Origin: Peptoniphilaceae bacterium
Lineage (GTDB): Bacteria > Bacillota > Clostridia > Tissierellales > Peptoniphilaceae
DNA: 12,581 bases
Assembly: GCA_029983595.1 (NCBI GenBank)
Contig: JASBZD010000027.1
Location: 1 to 12,581 of the forward strand
Direction: 5' to 3'
Positions 1-5,453 of the stretch are shown one piece after another. Numbering within the stretch: the first letter of the stretch is position 1; each line of letters starts with the position of its first letter. A model generated the notes under the pieces. It saw only the letters and a program-made list of their open reading frames with translations. It was not told the DNA's origin and made no database searches. A program made the position numbers and the translations under genes.

Positions 1-68
1 ATTTAATATATAATTAATAAAAAAGGACACGATATAGTTTATAAAATAAGAAAGATAGGTTGTTATAA

Positions 69-473
69 ATGAGCTTAGGTTATGGGGCTTCATGTAAGTT
101 AGTATTAAGTGATGAAAATTGGTACATATATGAATACACATCATATAACATTAACCTTAAGAATTATAAAGAAGCCATGGAAAATTACGATGGAATTATA
201 ATTTTACATAAAGATTTTTTTCAGAAGCCAAAAATTATAAGAAAAAAAATAAAAAGACCGAGTGGAAAAAAGAAATGGATTGAAAAAAAGCAATATGATG
301 AGTTAGATTGGGATACTTTGTTTAAAGATGGTAAGATAGTTATTGAAAATTCTAGTCACTGCTGGGATACATCAAACGGTATCGATAGATATGCATTAAA
401 ACTTCTATTTTATTTGGAAATTAAGTATACAGAAGAAGAAATTATTCCTACTGAATTTGGGATTTTTTCGTAG
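69..473 (+). CDS. Hypothetical protein, 134 aa, function unknown
   Basis: I do not recognise this protein. It is soluble in appearance, with no signal peptide or membrane segment. Visible parts are an aromatic-rich N-terminal half (WYIYEYTSY near residues 18-26), a basic central stretch at residues 53-74 (KIIRKKIKRPSGKKKW), a C-H-C-W patch near residues 97-99 and an acidic, hydrophobic C-terminus. The in-frame codon just before the ATG is a stop, so the gene cannot start earlier. A modest AGGT at 57-60, 8 nt ahead, supports this start. It ends 27 nt before the strong promoter of the next unit, so it is probably a separate transcript entering from the left, or the last gene of an operon cut by the window edge. 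Real coding is likely, since 134 codons are open in very AT-rich DNA with plausible composition. Function is open. Confidence 0.65.
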   Translation: MSLGYGASCKLVLSDENWYIYEYTSYNINLKNYKEAMENYDGIIILHKDFFQKPKIIRKKIKRPSGKKKWIEKKQYDELDWDTLFKDGKIVIENSSHCWDTSNGIDRYALKLLFYLEIKYTEEEIIPTEFGIFS

Positions 474-503
474 TTGTTCATTATTCTAACTAAAGCATCT
501 TGA

Positions 504-515
504 CAAGTAAACTTG
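504..515. repeat. Operator copy 1, CAAGTAAACTTG
   Basis: This is the left copy of the near-palindromic 12-mer CAAGT-AA-ACTTG, overlapping the end of the -35 box and the spacer. It is identical over all 12 bases to the copy at 536-547. Confidence 0.7.
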
Positions 516-522
516 GCGTGAT

Positions 523-551
523 ATAATAAAAATACCAAGTAAACTTGTCAA
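523..551 (-). promoter_or_regulatory. Possible divergent promoter on the minus strand
   Basis: Because the block is a dyad, the minus strand also has a perfect -35 TTGACA (551-546), then 17 bp, then TATTAT (528-523; 5 of 6 matches to consensus). A transcript would start near 516 and run antisense to the 134-aa gene at 69-473. No gene on the minus strand needs it, so this may be a by-product of operator symmetry. Confidence 0.4.
536..547. repeat. Operator copy 2, CAAGTAAACTTG
   Basis: This is the right copy of the 12-mer, lying just downstream of the predicted transcription start. The two copies have mirrored flanks (TTGA before the left copy, TCAA after the right), which makes the larger dyad. 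Confidence 0.7.
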
Positions 552-566
552 AGGTGGAGGGTTAAA

Positions 567-881
567 ATGAATAAAGATGAAATACTCGAAAAAGCTAGAA
601 ATGAGAAAAACGATGAAGGGTTTGATAGTACAAGATATAAGTTATACTCAAGATGGTATAGATTTTCTACATTTTTAATTCTTGCACTTTATATATTTAA
701 TAAAGTGCATAGGTTAGATAGTTATGATATTTTTATTTTTTATTGGGGGATTTCGGCTATTGAATATTACTCTAAATATAGAATTAATGAGAATATATTT
801 GATATGATAAAAGCGGTAGGTACAGCCATCGCTAGTCTTTATTGCTTAGTGAGTTATATTTTTAGTGTAATAAATTTATAG
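567..881 (+). CDS. DUF6442-like small membrane protein, paralog 1
   Basis: This 104-aa protein is the first of three tandem paralogs. It has a charged N-terminal segment opening MNKDEILEKAR, followed by about three hydrophobic segments (roughly residues 33-48, 53-68 and 80-102). Between the last two lies the shared pattern W-x-I-x-A-x-x-Y-x-x-K-Y-R (near 66-78), which also appears in the other two copies. This layout matches small Firmicutes membrane proteins I know as the DUF6442 family, often encoded beside an XRE regulator; I recall the family number from memory. No biochemical role is known to me. A strong GGTGGAGGG site lies 5 nt before the ATG, so translation should be the most efficient of the set. 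The operator-bearing promoter is directly upstream, and the TAG stop abuts the ribosome binding site of paralog 2. Confidence 0.85.
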   Translation: MNKDEILEKARNEKNDEGFDSTRYKLYSRWYRFSTFLILALYIFNKVHRLDSYDIFIFYWGISAIEYYSKYRINENIFDMIKAVGTAIASLYCLVSYIFSVINL

Positions 882-890
882 GGTGAAATT

Positions 891-1205
891 ATGAATAAAG
901 ATGAAATACTCGAAAAAGCTAGAAAAGAAAGTATTGACGAGGGATATGATAATGCTATAAATAAAGGGTATTCAGCGGGATTAAAAATCTCAGGTGTGGT
1001 ATTTTTTATTCTACTAATTTTAAAATATAAAAATAATATTACATATACTGATATAGCAGCTCTCGAGTTTGGGTTTTGCGCGGGGATATGGTTTAATGAG
1101 TATAAGTTTTTAAAAACTAAATATGCACTTTTTAATTTTATAATGTGCGTTCTCGCTACTATAGGATGTTTATATCTATATATAACTAAGTATATCTTAG
1201 GTTAA
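891..1205 (+). CDS. DUF6442-like small membrane protein, paralog 2
   Basis: This second paralog is also 104 aa. Its first 35 nucleotides are identical to those of paralog 1, including the same CTC leucine codon, while the rest has diverged widely. It keeps the charged head (MNKDEILEKARKE, then DEGYD), three predicted membrane spans (about residues 31-46, 53-67 and 80-101) and the pattern F-G-F-C-A-x-x-W-F-x-E-Y-K near 61-73. The start has a GGTGAAATT leader (882-890) that is copied again ahead of paralog 3. Only 9 nt separate it from paralog 1, so the two are co-transcribed. The most economical reading is duplication followed by sequence divergence of the membrane part with the head kept. Function is unknown. 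Confidence 0.85.
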   Translation: MNKDEILEKARKESIDEGYDNAINKGYSAGLKISGVVFFILLILKYKNNITYTDIAALEFGFCAGIWFNEYKFLKTKYALFNFIMCVLATIGCLYLYITKYILG

Positions 1206-1220
1206 GTATGAGGTGAAATT

Positions 1221-1529
1221 ATGAATAAAGATGAAATACTCAAAAAAGCTAGAGATGAAAAAACAGACGAAGGCTTAGAAAATGCCAGTTATAAAGGGCT
1301 ATCTTTAGGATATAAGATTTTTCTTATCTTAATATTAGTTTTTATAATAATAAATTTTATTGCTGATAAATTCAGTCACGATTTAATTTGTTTATTATGG
1401 GCATTTATTGCTGCAGAAAATTATACTAGATATAAATTTACAAAAGAAAAATCATATAAATCATCGCTTATAGCGAGTTTAATAATTAGTGTGGCATCTT
1501 TTATAAACTATATTATAGTGACTTTTTGA
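1221..1529 (+). CDS. DUF6442-like small membrane protein, paralog 3
   Basis: This third paralog has 102 aa. It opens MNKDEILKKARDE followed by T-DEG, then has three hydrophobic segments (about residues 31-48, 53-67 and 80-101). The loop pattern W-A-F-I-A-A-x-x-Y-T-R-Y-K (near 60-72) is the clearest match to the DUF6442 family among the three. The leader GGTGAAATT before the ATG and most of the first 36 nucleotides repeat those of paralog 2. It follows paralog 2 by 15 nt and is followed after 6 nt by the XRE gene, so all four form one unit. A role in a membrane complex made of the three related subunits is possible but unproven. Confidence 0.85.
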   Translation: MNKDEILKKARDEKTDEGLENASYKGLSLGYKIFLILILVFIIINFIADKFSHDLICLLWAFIAAENYTRYKFTKEKSYKSSLIASLIISVASFINYIIVTF

Positions 1530-1535
1530 TAAATT

Positions 1536-1745
1536 ATGGATAACGAACTAGTTTTAAAAAATAATTTAAAAGAAATAAGAAAAGAGAAAAACTTATCTCA
1601 ACAAGACCTTGCTAATATTGTCGGAGTTTCTCGTAATACTATTAGCTCAATTGAAACATTACAATTTAACCCAACTGCAAAACTAGCGCTACTTCTATGT
1701 ATCGCGCTTGATAAAAAGTTTGAGGATATATTTTATTTTGATTAA
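1536..1745 (+). CDS. XRE-family (Cro/CI-type) transcriptional regulator
   Basis: This compact 69-aa single-domain DNA-binding protein resembles the short YgzD-type XRE regulators. The helix-turn-helix is plain: residues 21-30 (SQQDLANIVG) and the recognition helix at 32-41 (SRNTISSIET), followed by the usual F-NP-xx-LAL-L-IA core and the E-D-I-F tail. There is no ligand or oligomerisation domain beyond this core. It is the last gene of the unit, 6 nt after paralog 3, and has no recognisable ribosome binding site of its own, so its synthesis may depend on translational coupling. By analogy with similar neighbourhoods it probably represses its own operon, with the two CAAGTAAACTTG sites at 504-547 as targets. 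The binding assignment is inference; the fold is confident. Confidence 0.92.
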   Translation: MDNELVLKNNLKEIRKEKNLSQQDLANIVGVSRNTISSIETLQFNPTAKLALLLCIALDKKFEDIFYFD

Positions 1746-1764
1746 TAAAAAGCTTAGCACAAAA

Positions 1765-1794
1765 AAAGGGCTCACCGTAAAAAGTGAGTCCTTT
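1765..1794. terminator. Convergent bidirectional terminator
   Basis: An 11-bp stem AAAGGGCTCAC/GTGAGTCCTTT (one G-T pair) with an 8-nt loop lies between the XRE gene and pta, which converge here. On the minus strand it is followed by a run of seven T, making it a strong end for pta. On the plus strand the tail CTTTAATCTTTC is poorer. Confidence 0.85.
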
Positions 1795-1812
1795 AATCTT
1801 TCTATATACATT

Positions 1813-2790
1813 TTATTTCATTAGAGCTTGTGCAGCTGTAATCATAGATAATTTATATACGTCTTCTTCGTTACATCCACGAGAAAGGTCATTTACAGGA
1901 GAGTTTAGCCCTTGAAGGATAGGTCCAACTGCCTCAAATCCGCCTAGTCTTTGAGCTATTTTATATCCTATATTACCAGCTTCTAGACCAGGGAATATAA
2001 ATGTGTTAGCATGTCCTGCTACAGTAGAATCTGGAGCTTTAGATTTACCTACACTTGGTACATATGCAGCGTCAAATTGTAGCTCACCATCTAGTGCTAG
2101 ATCAGGATATTTTTCTTTAGCGATAGATGTAGCTTCTGCCATTTTATCTACTAATTCATGTTTAGCTGATCCTTTAGTAGAGAATGAAAGCATTGCAATT
2201 TTTGGTTCTATACCGAATTGTGTAGCAGTTTTAGCTGAAAGTGCTGCAGTTTCTGCGATTTCTTCTGGAGATGGAGCGATATTAATTGCGATATCGGCAA
2301 ATAAAAGTTGTTCATCTTCTTTTACCATAATCATTGCTCCAGAAGTAGATCTATATCCTTCTTGCATTTTAATAATTTGTAAAGCTGGTCTTACTGTATC
2401 TCCAGTAGATCTAGTTGCACCAGATACTAGCCCGTCAGCGTCGCCATTAAACACTAGAAGAGTACCAAAGTAGTTAGGGTCTTCTGAAAGTAGTTTTCTA
2501 GCGCCTTCTTCGTCTATTTTTCCTTTACGTCTTTCTACAAATTTTTCTACTAGAGCGTCAAATTTATCATATTCAGCTGGATTTATAACTGTTAGCGATT
2601 CACAATTTAATCCATTTTCATCTGCTAATTTTTTAATTTCTGAAGCATCTCCTAATACGATAGGTTCTACCATATTATCTTCTTTAAGTCTTATCGCAGC
2701 TCCTAAAACTCTAATATCATTTCCTTCTGGAAGTACGATTTTTGCACCTTTTCCTTTAATTTGTCCTTCAATATAATCAAATAAAGCCAT
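1813..2790 (-). CDS. pta: Phosphate acetyltransferase
   Basis: This enzyme interconverts acetyl-CoA plus phosphate with acetyl phosphate plus CoA. With acetate kinase it forms the ATP-yielding acetate branch of fermentation, or activates acetate in reverse. The 325-aa length is that of the short, single-domain Pta class without the N-terminal regulatory domain. Diagnostic segments include VLPEGNDIRVLGAA near the N-terminus, GLVSGATRSTGDTVRPAL (about 120-137), FADIAINIAPSPEEIAETA, the KAPDSTVAGHANTFIFPGLEAGN region (about 250-273) and GPILQGLNSPVNDLSRGC at the C-terminal active site. An AGGAGGA site lies 7 nt before the ATG on the minus strand. No ackA is next to it, so the kinase is elsewhere. 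It has its own terminator and a promoter region shared with the divergent phosphatase gene. The identification is secure; a phosphate butyryltransferase is much less likely given these motifs. Confidence 0.96.
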   Translation of the reverse strand: MALFDYIEGQIKGKGAKIVLPEGNDIRVLGAAIRLKEDNMVEPIVLGDASEIKKLADENGLNCESLTVINPAEYDKFDALVEKFVERRKGKIDEEGARKLLSEDPNYFGTLLVFNGDADGLVSGATRSTGDTVRPALQIIKMQEGYRSTSGAMIMVKEDEQLLFADIAINIAPSPEEIAETAALSAKTATQFGIEPKIAMLSFSTKGSAKHELVDKMAEATSIAKEKYPDLALDGELQFDAAYVPSVGKSKAPDSTVAGHANTFIFPGLEAGNIGYKIAQRLGGFEAVGPILQGLNSPVNDLSRGCNEEDVYKLSMITAAQALMK

Positions 2791-2860
2791 TTTATCCTCC
2801 TATGGTTTTTATATAAGTATTCTTCTTTATTCTATTACCCATATTAATTAAATTTTAAAA

Positions 2861-2891
2861 ATTATATTTTCTATATATGCTAAAATATAAT
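2861..2891. promoter_or_regulatory. Divergent promoter pair for pta and the phosphatase gene
   Basis: A perfect 10-bp inverted repeat, ATTATATTTT (2861-2870) and AAAATATAAT (2882-2891), flanks an 11-nt centre. On the plus strand TATAAT (2886-2891) lies 17 bp from TATATT (2863-2868). On the minus strand the mirror-image boxes have the same 17-bp spacing. Each arm thus holds one promoter's -10 and the other's -35. The -35 boxes are poor matches, and AT-rich chance symmetry cannot be excluded. Expected starts are near 2898 (plus) and 2854 (minus). Confidence 0.5.
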
Positions 2892-2929
2892 AACGAGACA
2901 AGTGACGAATGTATAAATTAGGAGAAATA

Positions 2930-3715
2930 ATGGAAAATTTAAAAGAATTAGATAGATTTATAAAATCAAGTTTTAGAAAAGTTTCTAAAATTATAGATAA
3001 AATTGAATATAAAGTAGAGAATAAAACTAATGAAAGAGATCTAGTTACAGAAGTAGATAGAGAGATGGAAAGGCTTATTACTGAGGCTATTAAATCTAGA
3101 TTTCCTGACCATACTATATTAGGAGAAGAGACTTATAATCCAGAAAAAGATTATTCATCAGATAATCTATGGGTTATCGATCCAATAGATGGCACTACAA
3201 ATTTTGTAAAACAATTTTACGATTTTTCTACTCTTTTGGCGTATTTTGAAAATGGAGAGCCGATGTTATCATATATATACGATATAAAAAAAGACGAGCT
3301 CTATTCTGCCATGAAAGGCGAGGGAGTTTATAAAAATGATGAAAAAATAGAAACTCCAGAAAATCTAGGACTAAATGAGACGCTTATATCAGTAGATATT
3401 AGAAGGACTTATCAATATATGCCAGAACTTTTTGGAAAACTTGTAATGGAAGGATTTGGCATGAGAAGTGTCGGAGGTTCAGGACTAGATGGAATAAGAG
3501 TTATAGAAGGAAGATTTGGCGCTTATATGAACTTCTCTGGTGGACCATGGGATTTTGCCCCATATTATCTTTTTTGTGATGAATTAGGGCTAGTTTTTAA
3601 AAATCTAGATGGAGAAACTCCAAGTCTTTCTGGATACTCAAACTATATTATCGCCACTTCTAAAGTTTATGAAGATTTTAAAAAGATTTTAGATGAACTT
3701 GGTGAATTAAAATAA
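2930..3715 (+). CDS. Inositol monophosphatase family protein
   Basis: This is a metal-dependent phosphatase of the inositol-monophosphatase/SuhB superfamily. It hydrolyses a phosphate monoester with two or three Mg2+; the true substrate (inositol phosphate, PAP-like or other) cannot be told from sequence. Numbering from the chosen start, metal ligands are visible in GEE (E66, E67), DPIDGTTNF (D84, D87) and the C-terminal WDFAP (D208). Length is 261 aa, normal for the family. An ATG at 2909 would add seven residues but has no ribosome binding site, whereas the ATG at 2930 has AGGAG 5 nt ahead, so the later start is chosen. It is expressed away from pta, and its stop codon overlaps the start of the metalloprotease gene, suggesting coupled translation. 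The C-terminal GGPWDFAPYY departs from the common WDxAAG version. Confidence 0.9.
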   Translation: MENLKELDRFIKSSFRKVSKIIDKIEYKVENKTNERDLVTEVDREMERLITEAIKSRFPDHTILGEETYNPEKDYSSDNLWVIDPIDGTTNFVKQFYDFSTLLAYFENGEPMLSYIYDIKKDELYSAMKGEGVYKNDEKIETPENLGLNETLISVDIRRTYQYMPELFGKLVMEGFGMRSVGGSGLDGIRVIEGRFGAYMNFSGGPWDFAPYYLFCDELGLVFKNLDGETPSLSGYSNYIIATSKVYEDFKKILDELGELK

Positions 3716-4092
3716 TGGATCCATATGGCAGGATTGACGAGTTTTCTGATATATTAAATGAGCTTTATGACGAGATACCAGATGAGTATTTTAAAGATTT
3801 AAACTTAGGCATTATTATAGAAGAAGAGGTAAAAATCCATCCTGAAGCTAAAAATAATGATTTATATATTCTAGGCGAGTACCAAGTGGATATTCTAGGT
3901 AAAAAAATAAGGATATATTACGGATCTTTTATGGAGACTTATGGTAATTATGATCATGTATCATTAAAACATAAAGTACGAGAGACGCTTCTTCATGAGC
4001 TACTTCATCATAGGGAGACTTTATCAGGATATAAGGATTTGGTAGTAGAGGATGAAGAGTTTATTAAAAATTATAAAAATCATAAATTCTAA
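3715..4092 (+). CDS. Minimal zincin-type metallopeptidase
   Basis: This 125-aa protein has an HExxH zinc site (H94-E95-L-L-H98) in the context VRETLLHELLHHRE. The size and order fit the small zincin family (Pfam Zincin_1, formerly DUF1025): acidic N-terminus, a beta region around KIRIYYGSFMETYG (64-77), then the HExxH helix near the C-terminus. No third zinc ligand is certain; acidic residues after the site (D108, E112, D113) are candidates. It lacks a signal peptide, so it is cytosolic. The ATG overlaps the TAA of the phosphatase gene by one base (TAATG), a typical coupling junction. Members are widespread, but no substrate is known to me, and peptidase activity should be read as fold-based inference. 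Confidence 0.8.
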   Translation: MDPYGRIDEFSDILNELYDEIPDEYFKDLNLGIIIEEEVKIHPEAKNNDLYILGEYQVDILGKKIRIYYGSFMETYGNYDHVSLKHKVRETLLHELLHHRETLSGYKDLVVEDEEFIKNYKNHKF

Positions 4093-4168
4093 TATAGTTT
4101 TTATAAAAAAATAATCATAATAGCAAATTTATTAAAATTAAACTATAATTACAGAAGGGGGAGAAAAG
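4093..4168 (+). promoter_or_regulatory. Probable promoter region of the permease-alaS-ireB unit
   Basis: This 76-nt AT-rich gap is the only sizeable space before the permease. A TATAAT lies at 4144-4149 without a convincing -35 and would leave a very short leader before the AGGGGGAG site at 4156-4163. A second weak -10-like CATAAT is at 4116-4121. It is too short to hold a T-box leader for alaS. Confidence 0.35.
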
Positions 4169-5449
4169 ATGTTTGAAATTCTAAGGTTTGAAAATCTAAA
4201 AGATCCTCTCGAAGTCTTACTTTTAATTATTATAGGTGTAGTCCTTACTTTTATGGGCTATTATATTGTAAATATTGGAAATAAGCATGTCGAAAGATCA
4301 AGAAGAATTACATTTAATAAAGTATTAGTCCAAAGAATATTTATTGGCTTAATAATATTTTTAGGATTACTGACAGCGTTTAGAAAGTGGCCGATTTTAG
4401 GAAGAGTATTTACAGCTTCTGTAATAGGGCTAATTATAGCGTTTATTCTAAATCCGCTAGTCCAAAAATTAGAAAAAAAGGGTATTAAGAGAAACTACGC
4501 AATTTTATTAGTTTATTTAATTATAGTTTTAGTGGTAGTCATATTAATTGGCGTAATTGTGCCACGTACTTTAGTAGAAATTAGAAAGTTTGCTCAAGAA
4601 ATACCAAATTTTGCCAACAACATTACTAATTCATTCTGGGATTATACTGCTGATATATTTGAAAGAGATAGCGAAATTTTTATCACTATCCAAAGACAGA
4701 TAAATGATGCGTTTGATAGATTTGTTACTAACTTTACAGGTTTTATTTCTAACTCAGCTAGCTCAGTTACTACATTCTTAAGTAATTTTGTCCAAAACTT
4801 TATAAGCGTTTTAGTTATGATTATGCTAGTTTTAATTATTGCATTTTATTTTATGCTTGATAAAGATAGCTATAAATCTAAAATTATAAATCTAGTGCCA
4901 GATGACATTAAGCCAGATATGGCAGATCTAGCTGGACGATTAAATGAGGTATTATCAGAGTTTATCAGAGGACGTATTATCCTTGCGATTTTTGTAGGGG
5001 TTGCGACTATGATTTTACTTTTAATTTTAAGAGTAGATTTTGCGGTAGTTATCGGACTTATTACTACGATAGCTGATATTATTCCATATATTGGACCGCT
5101 TCTAGGATTTGTGCCTGCGTTTTTACTAGCTCTAATGGATGCGCCTATTAAAGCTTTAGTTGTAGCTATTTTCTATGTAGTTATTCAGTGGGTAGAAAAT
5201 AATATCCTTGCTCCTAAAATTATCGGTAGCTCTATGGGGCTTAATCCATTATTTATTTTCCTATCGATTATTATCGGTGGGGGAATGTTTGGGGTATGGG
5301 GAATGATAGTTTCTGTACCACTATTTTCTATGATTTTAGTATTAATACAGTTTTTTAAAGAAAAATATGACGAAAAACATAAAACTGTAGTCGTAGAAGA
5401 ATCTGTTAAGAAAAAGACTGAAATAAAAGAACTTAAAAAGGAAGATTAA
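4169..5449 (+). CDS. AI-2E family transporter (UPF0118-type permease)
   Basis: This 426-aa polytopic membrane protein has the layout of the AI-2E/PerM-type permease family. One hydrophobic segment lies at residues 14-35 and others at about 55-71, 80-95 and 110-132. A long non-membrane segment (133-210) is rich in N, F and S, and a cluster of spans follows at about 212-230, 268-322, 328-345 and 360-395. Family landmarks are IPYIGP (305-310) and NPLFIFLSIIIGG (359-371). The C-tail is lysine-rich and cytosolic. Family members have been linked to autoinducer-2 export, Na+/H+ exchange and other transport, so the substrate here is unknown. A strong AGGGGGAG site precedes the ATG. The gene lies 4 nt before alaS, the same pairing as yrrI-alaS in Bacillus subtilis, indicating co-transcription rather than a shared pathway. 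Confidence 0.92.
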   Translation: MFEILRFENLKDPLEVLLLIIIGVVLTFMGYYIVNIGNKHVERSRRITFNKVLVQRIFIGLIIFLGLLTAFRKWPILGRVFTASVIGLIIAFILNPLVQKLEKKGIKRNYAILLVYLIIVLVVVILIGVIVPRTLVEIRKFAQEIPNFANNITNSFWDYTADIFERDSEIFITIQRQINDAFDRFVTNFTGFISNSASSVTTFLSNFVQNFISVLVMIMLVLIIAFYFMLDKDSYKSKIINLVPDDIKPDMADLAGRLNEVLSEFIRGRIILAIFVGVATMILLLILRVDFAVVIGLITTIADIIPYIGPLLGFVPAFLLALMDAPIKALVVAIFYVVIQWVENNILAPKIIGSSMGLNPLFIFLSIIIGGGMFGVWGMIVSVPLFSMILVLIQFFKEKYDEKHKTVVVEESVKKKTEIKELKKED

Positions 5450-5453
5450 TTTA

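Larger units (their letters stand above)
500..551 (+). promoter_or_regulatory. Symmetric promoter with paired operators for the DUF6442-like/XRE operon
   Basis: A consensus -35 TTGACA (500-505) and -10 TATAAT (522-527), 16 bp apart, sit 40 nt ahead of the first paralog. The 12-mer CAAGTAAACTTG, itself a near-palindrome, occurs twice (504-515 and 536-547), 32 bp centre to centre, or about three helical turns. One copy overlaps the -35 and spacer; the other covers the start-site region. The whole block is a dyad: outer arms TTGACAAG/CTTGTCAA and inner arms ACTTGG/CCAAGT mirror each other around the -10. Occupancy by a dimeric repressor would block polymerase. The XRE protein at the end of this operon is the likely binder (inference). 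Confidence 0.85.

Noticed and set aside
567..1255. Repeated 5' ends of the paralogs as a CRISPR-like array
   Set aside because: The repeats are about 330 bp apart, in frame at gene starts, and explained by gene duplication.
2003..2473. 156-codon open frame on the plus strand inside pta
   Set aside because: It lies wholly antisense to a confidently identified gene; the frame is open as a by-product of pta codon use and shows no family features or ribosome site.
4093..4147. 8-bp inverted repeat TATAGTTT/AAACTATA ahead of the permease
   Set aside because: The arms are 39 nt apart, AT-rich and followed by no T-run; chance pairing is likely. No T-box leader is present either.
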